21,960 nt of DNA from an uncultured Pseudomonas sp. (GTDB taxonomy: Bacteria > Pseudomonadota > Gammaproteobacteria > Pseudomonadales > Pseudomonadaceae), in the NCBI RefSeq assembly GCF_946885885.1, contig NZ_CAMPHN010000068.1, forward strand, positions 1 through 21,960. The letters are read 5' to 3'. The stretch's first letter is position 1; each line of letters opens with the position of its first letter. Positions 21,495 through 21,960 of this stretch are shown here, one piece after another. The position numbers were made by a program, and so were the translations under genes. A model generated the notes under the pieces. That model saw only the letters and a program-made list of their open reading frames with translations, ran no database searches and was not told where the DNA came from.

Positions 21495-21960
21495 ATGGTG
21501 CGAGAAAATCCCAGCGTCGTATCCCATAAGCATTCGTTGACTACGCGTGCCCTGCGCCTTGCTGTAATTCGCATTGGCCTGGTGTCGCTGGGGGCGGGGG
21601 CGGTTTCCTACTATGTCAACTCGTCCTCGATCGAGCGAGAGGTGACCGCGCAGTTGCTGCTGTCTACCGAGCAATCCTTGCAGCGCGAAGCCTTGCCGTT
21701 TCGGGAAATCAAGGACCTGCAGCGGAACTTCCTCATGGAATTCAAGGAGACCCTGGCCCGTCCGGGCATGGAGGCCACGCTGGTCAACGACTTCCGGCAG
21801 ATTTTCTATCGCCACGAGGATGGTTCCTATACGCAGCGTCCACAACTGTTCGAAGGCCAGCCGCTGGCCGACGGACGCCGTTTTGCCGGAATGTCGGCGA
21901 CCTATGCGCCCGATATTGCGCCCGACGAAAACACCCAGGCGCGATTTGCCCTGTCGTATC
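21495..21960 (+). CDS. N-terminal part of a membrane sensor protein (truncated by window edge)
   Basis: An ATG with GAGGAA nine bases upstream opens a frame that runs to the right edge (155 codons). A basic, Ser-rich cytoplasmic start is followed by one transmembrane helix (about 20-42, with IRIGLVSLGAGAVSYYV). A charged extracytoplasmic region then begins (about 43 on), with helical ERE/QLLLSTEQSLQREAL and FYRHEDGSYTQRPQLF. This layout suits the periplasmic sensor of a histidine kinase, a SpoIIE-type phosphatase or a similar signalling protein. The output domain lies outside the window, so the class cannot be decided. An antisense frame at 21444-21845 is a shadow. Confidence 0.75.
   Translation, partial: MVRENPSVVSHKHSLTTRALRLAVIRIGLVSLGAGAVSYYVNSSSIEREVTAQLLLSTEQSLQREALPFREIKDLQRNFLMEFKETLARPGMEATLVNDFRQIFYRHEDGSYTQRPQLFEGQPLADGRRFAGMSATYAPDIAPDENTQARFALSY

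Noticed and set aside
21444..21845. Minus-strand 133-residue frame opposite the sensor gene start
   Set aside because: Antisense shadow. The plus-strand frame has a proper Shine-Dalgarno and a transmembrane helix.

Overview
The window looks like a chromosomal segment of a Pseudomonas-like gammaproteobacterium. The case rests on GC-rich coding with strong G/C third positions, Pseudomonas-type signalling proteins (a 7TM-DISM hybrid kinase and an OmpR-family two-component pair), a two-partner secretion adhesin locus, and an IS110/IS1111-type relic. No rRNA, tRNA, CRISPR array or complete IS was found. The species assignment is inference; no marker gene is present.

Layout. (1) 1-6577, minus strand: a two-partner secretion locus. 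An outer-membrane TpsB transporter is followed 23 nt later by a very long TpsA exoprotein that runs off the left edge. It has an extended signal peptide, a TPS domain with NPNGI, about 13 repeats of 49-64 residues, then YDG- and MBG-like modules. (2) 6762-10149, plus strand, divergent: a REC-AraC response regulator overlapping a 7TM-DISM hybrid histidine kinase. The shared intergenic region holds a 13-bp direct repeat with 21-bp periodicity, a reasonable candidate operator, so this pair may control the adhesin. (3) 10342-13600: a lower-GC patchwork of a small secreted protein, a small membrane protein, a GFA-family zinc protein, a broken IS1111-like transposase with its 3' noncoding region, a membrane diguanylate cyclase and a short integrase-like stub. 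It reads as an accessory region. (4) 13615-16332, minus strand: OmpR-type regulator, sensor kinase and periplasmic alpha-carbonic anhydrase. A GTTAAG-N5-GTTAAG tandem repeat overlaps the kinase stop codon just before the carbonic anhydrase gene. It has the geometry of a PmrA/QseB-type binding site and suggests that the pair directly controls the enzyme. (5) 16545-20860: a TetR regulator divergent from SDR, alpha/beta-hydrolase and zinc-free MDR oxidoreductase genes, followed by a broken second SDR. The whole block lies between two inverted copies of a repeat (72 bp ungapped core, 58 identities), which suggests a mobilised or rearranged metabolic cassette. (6) 20860-21494: an unassigned intergenic region with hairpins. 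(7) 21495-21960: the start of a membrane-anchored sensor protein that runs off the right edge.

The most interesting points are the carbonic-anhydrase two-component module with its predicted box, the inverted-repeat-bounded oxidoreductase cassette with a well-formed TetR operator, and the adhesin locus paired with an AraC-type response regulator.
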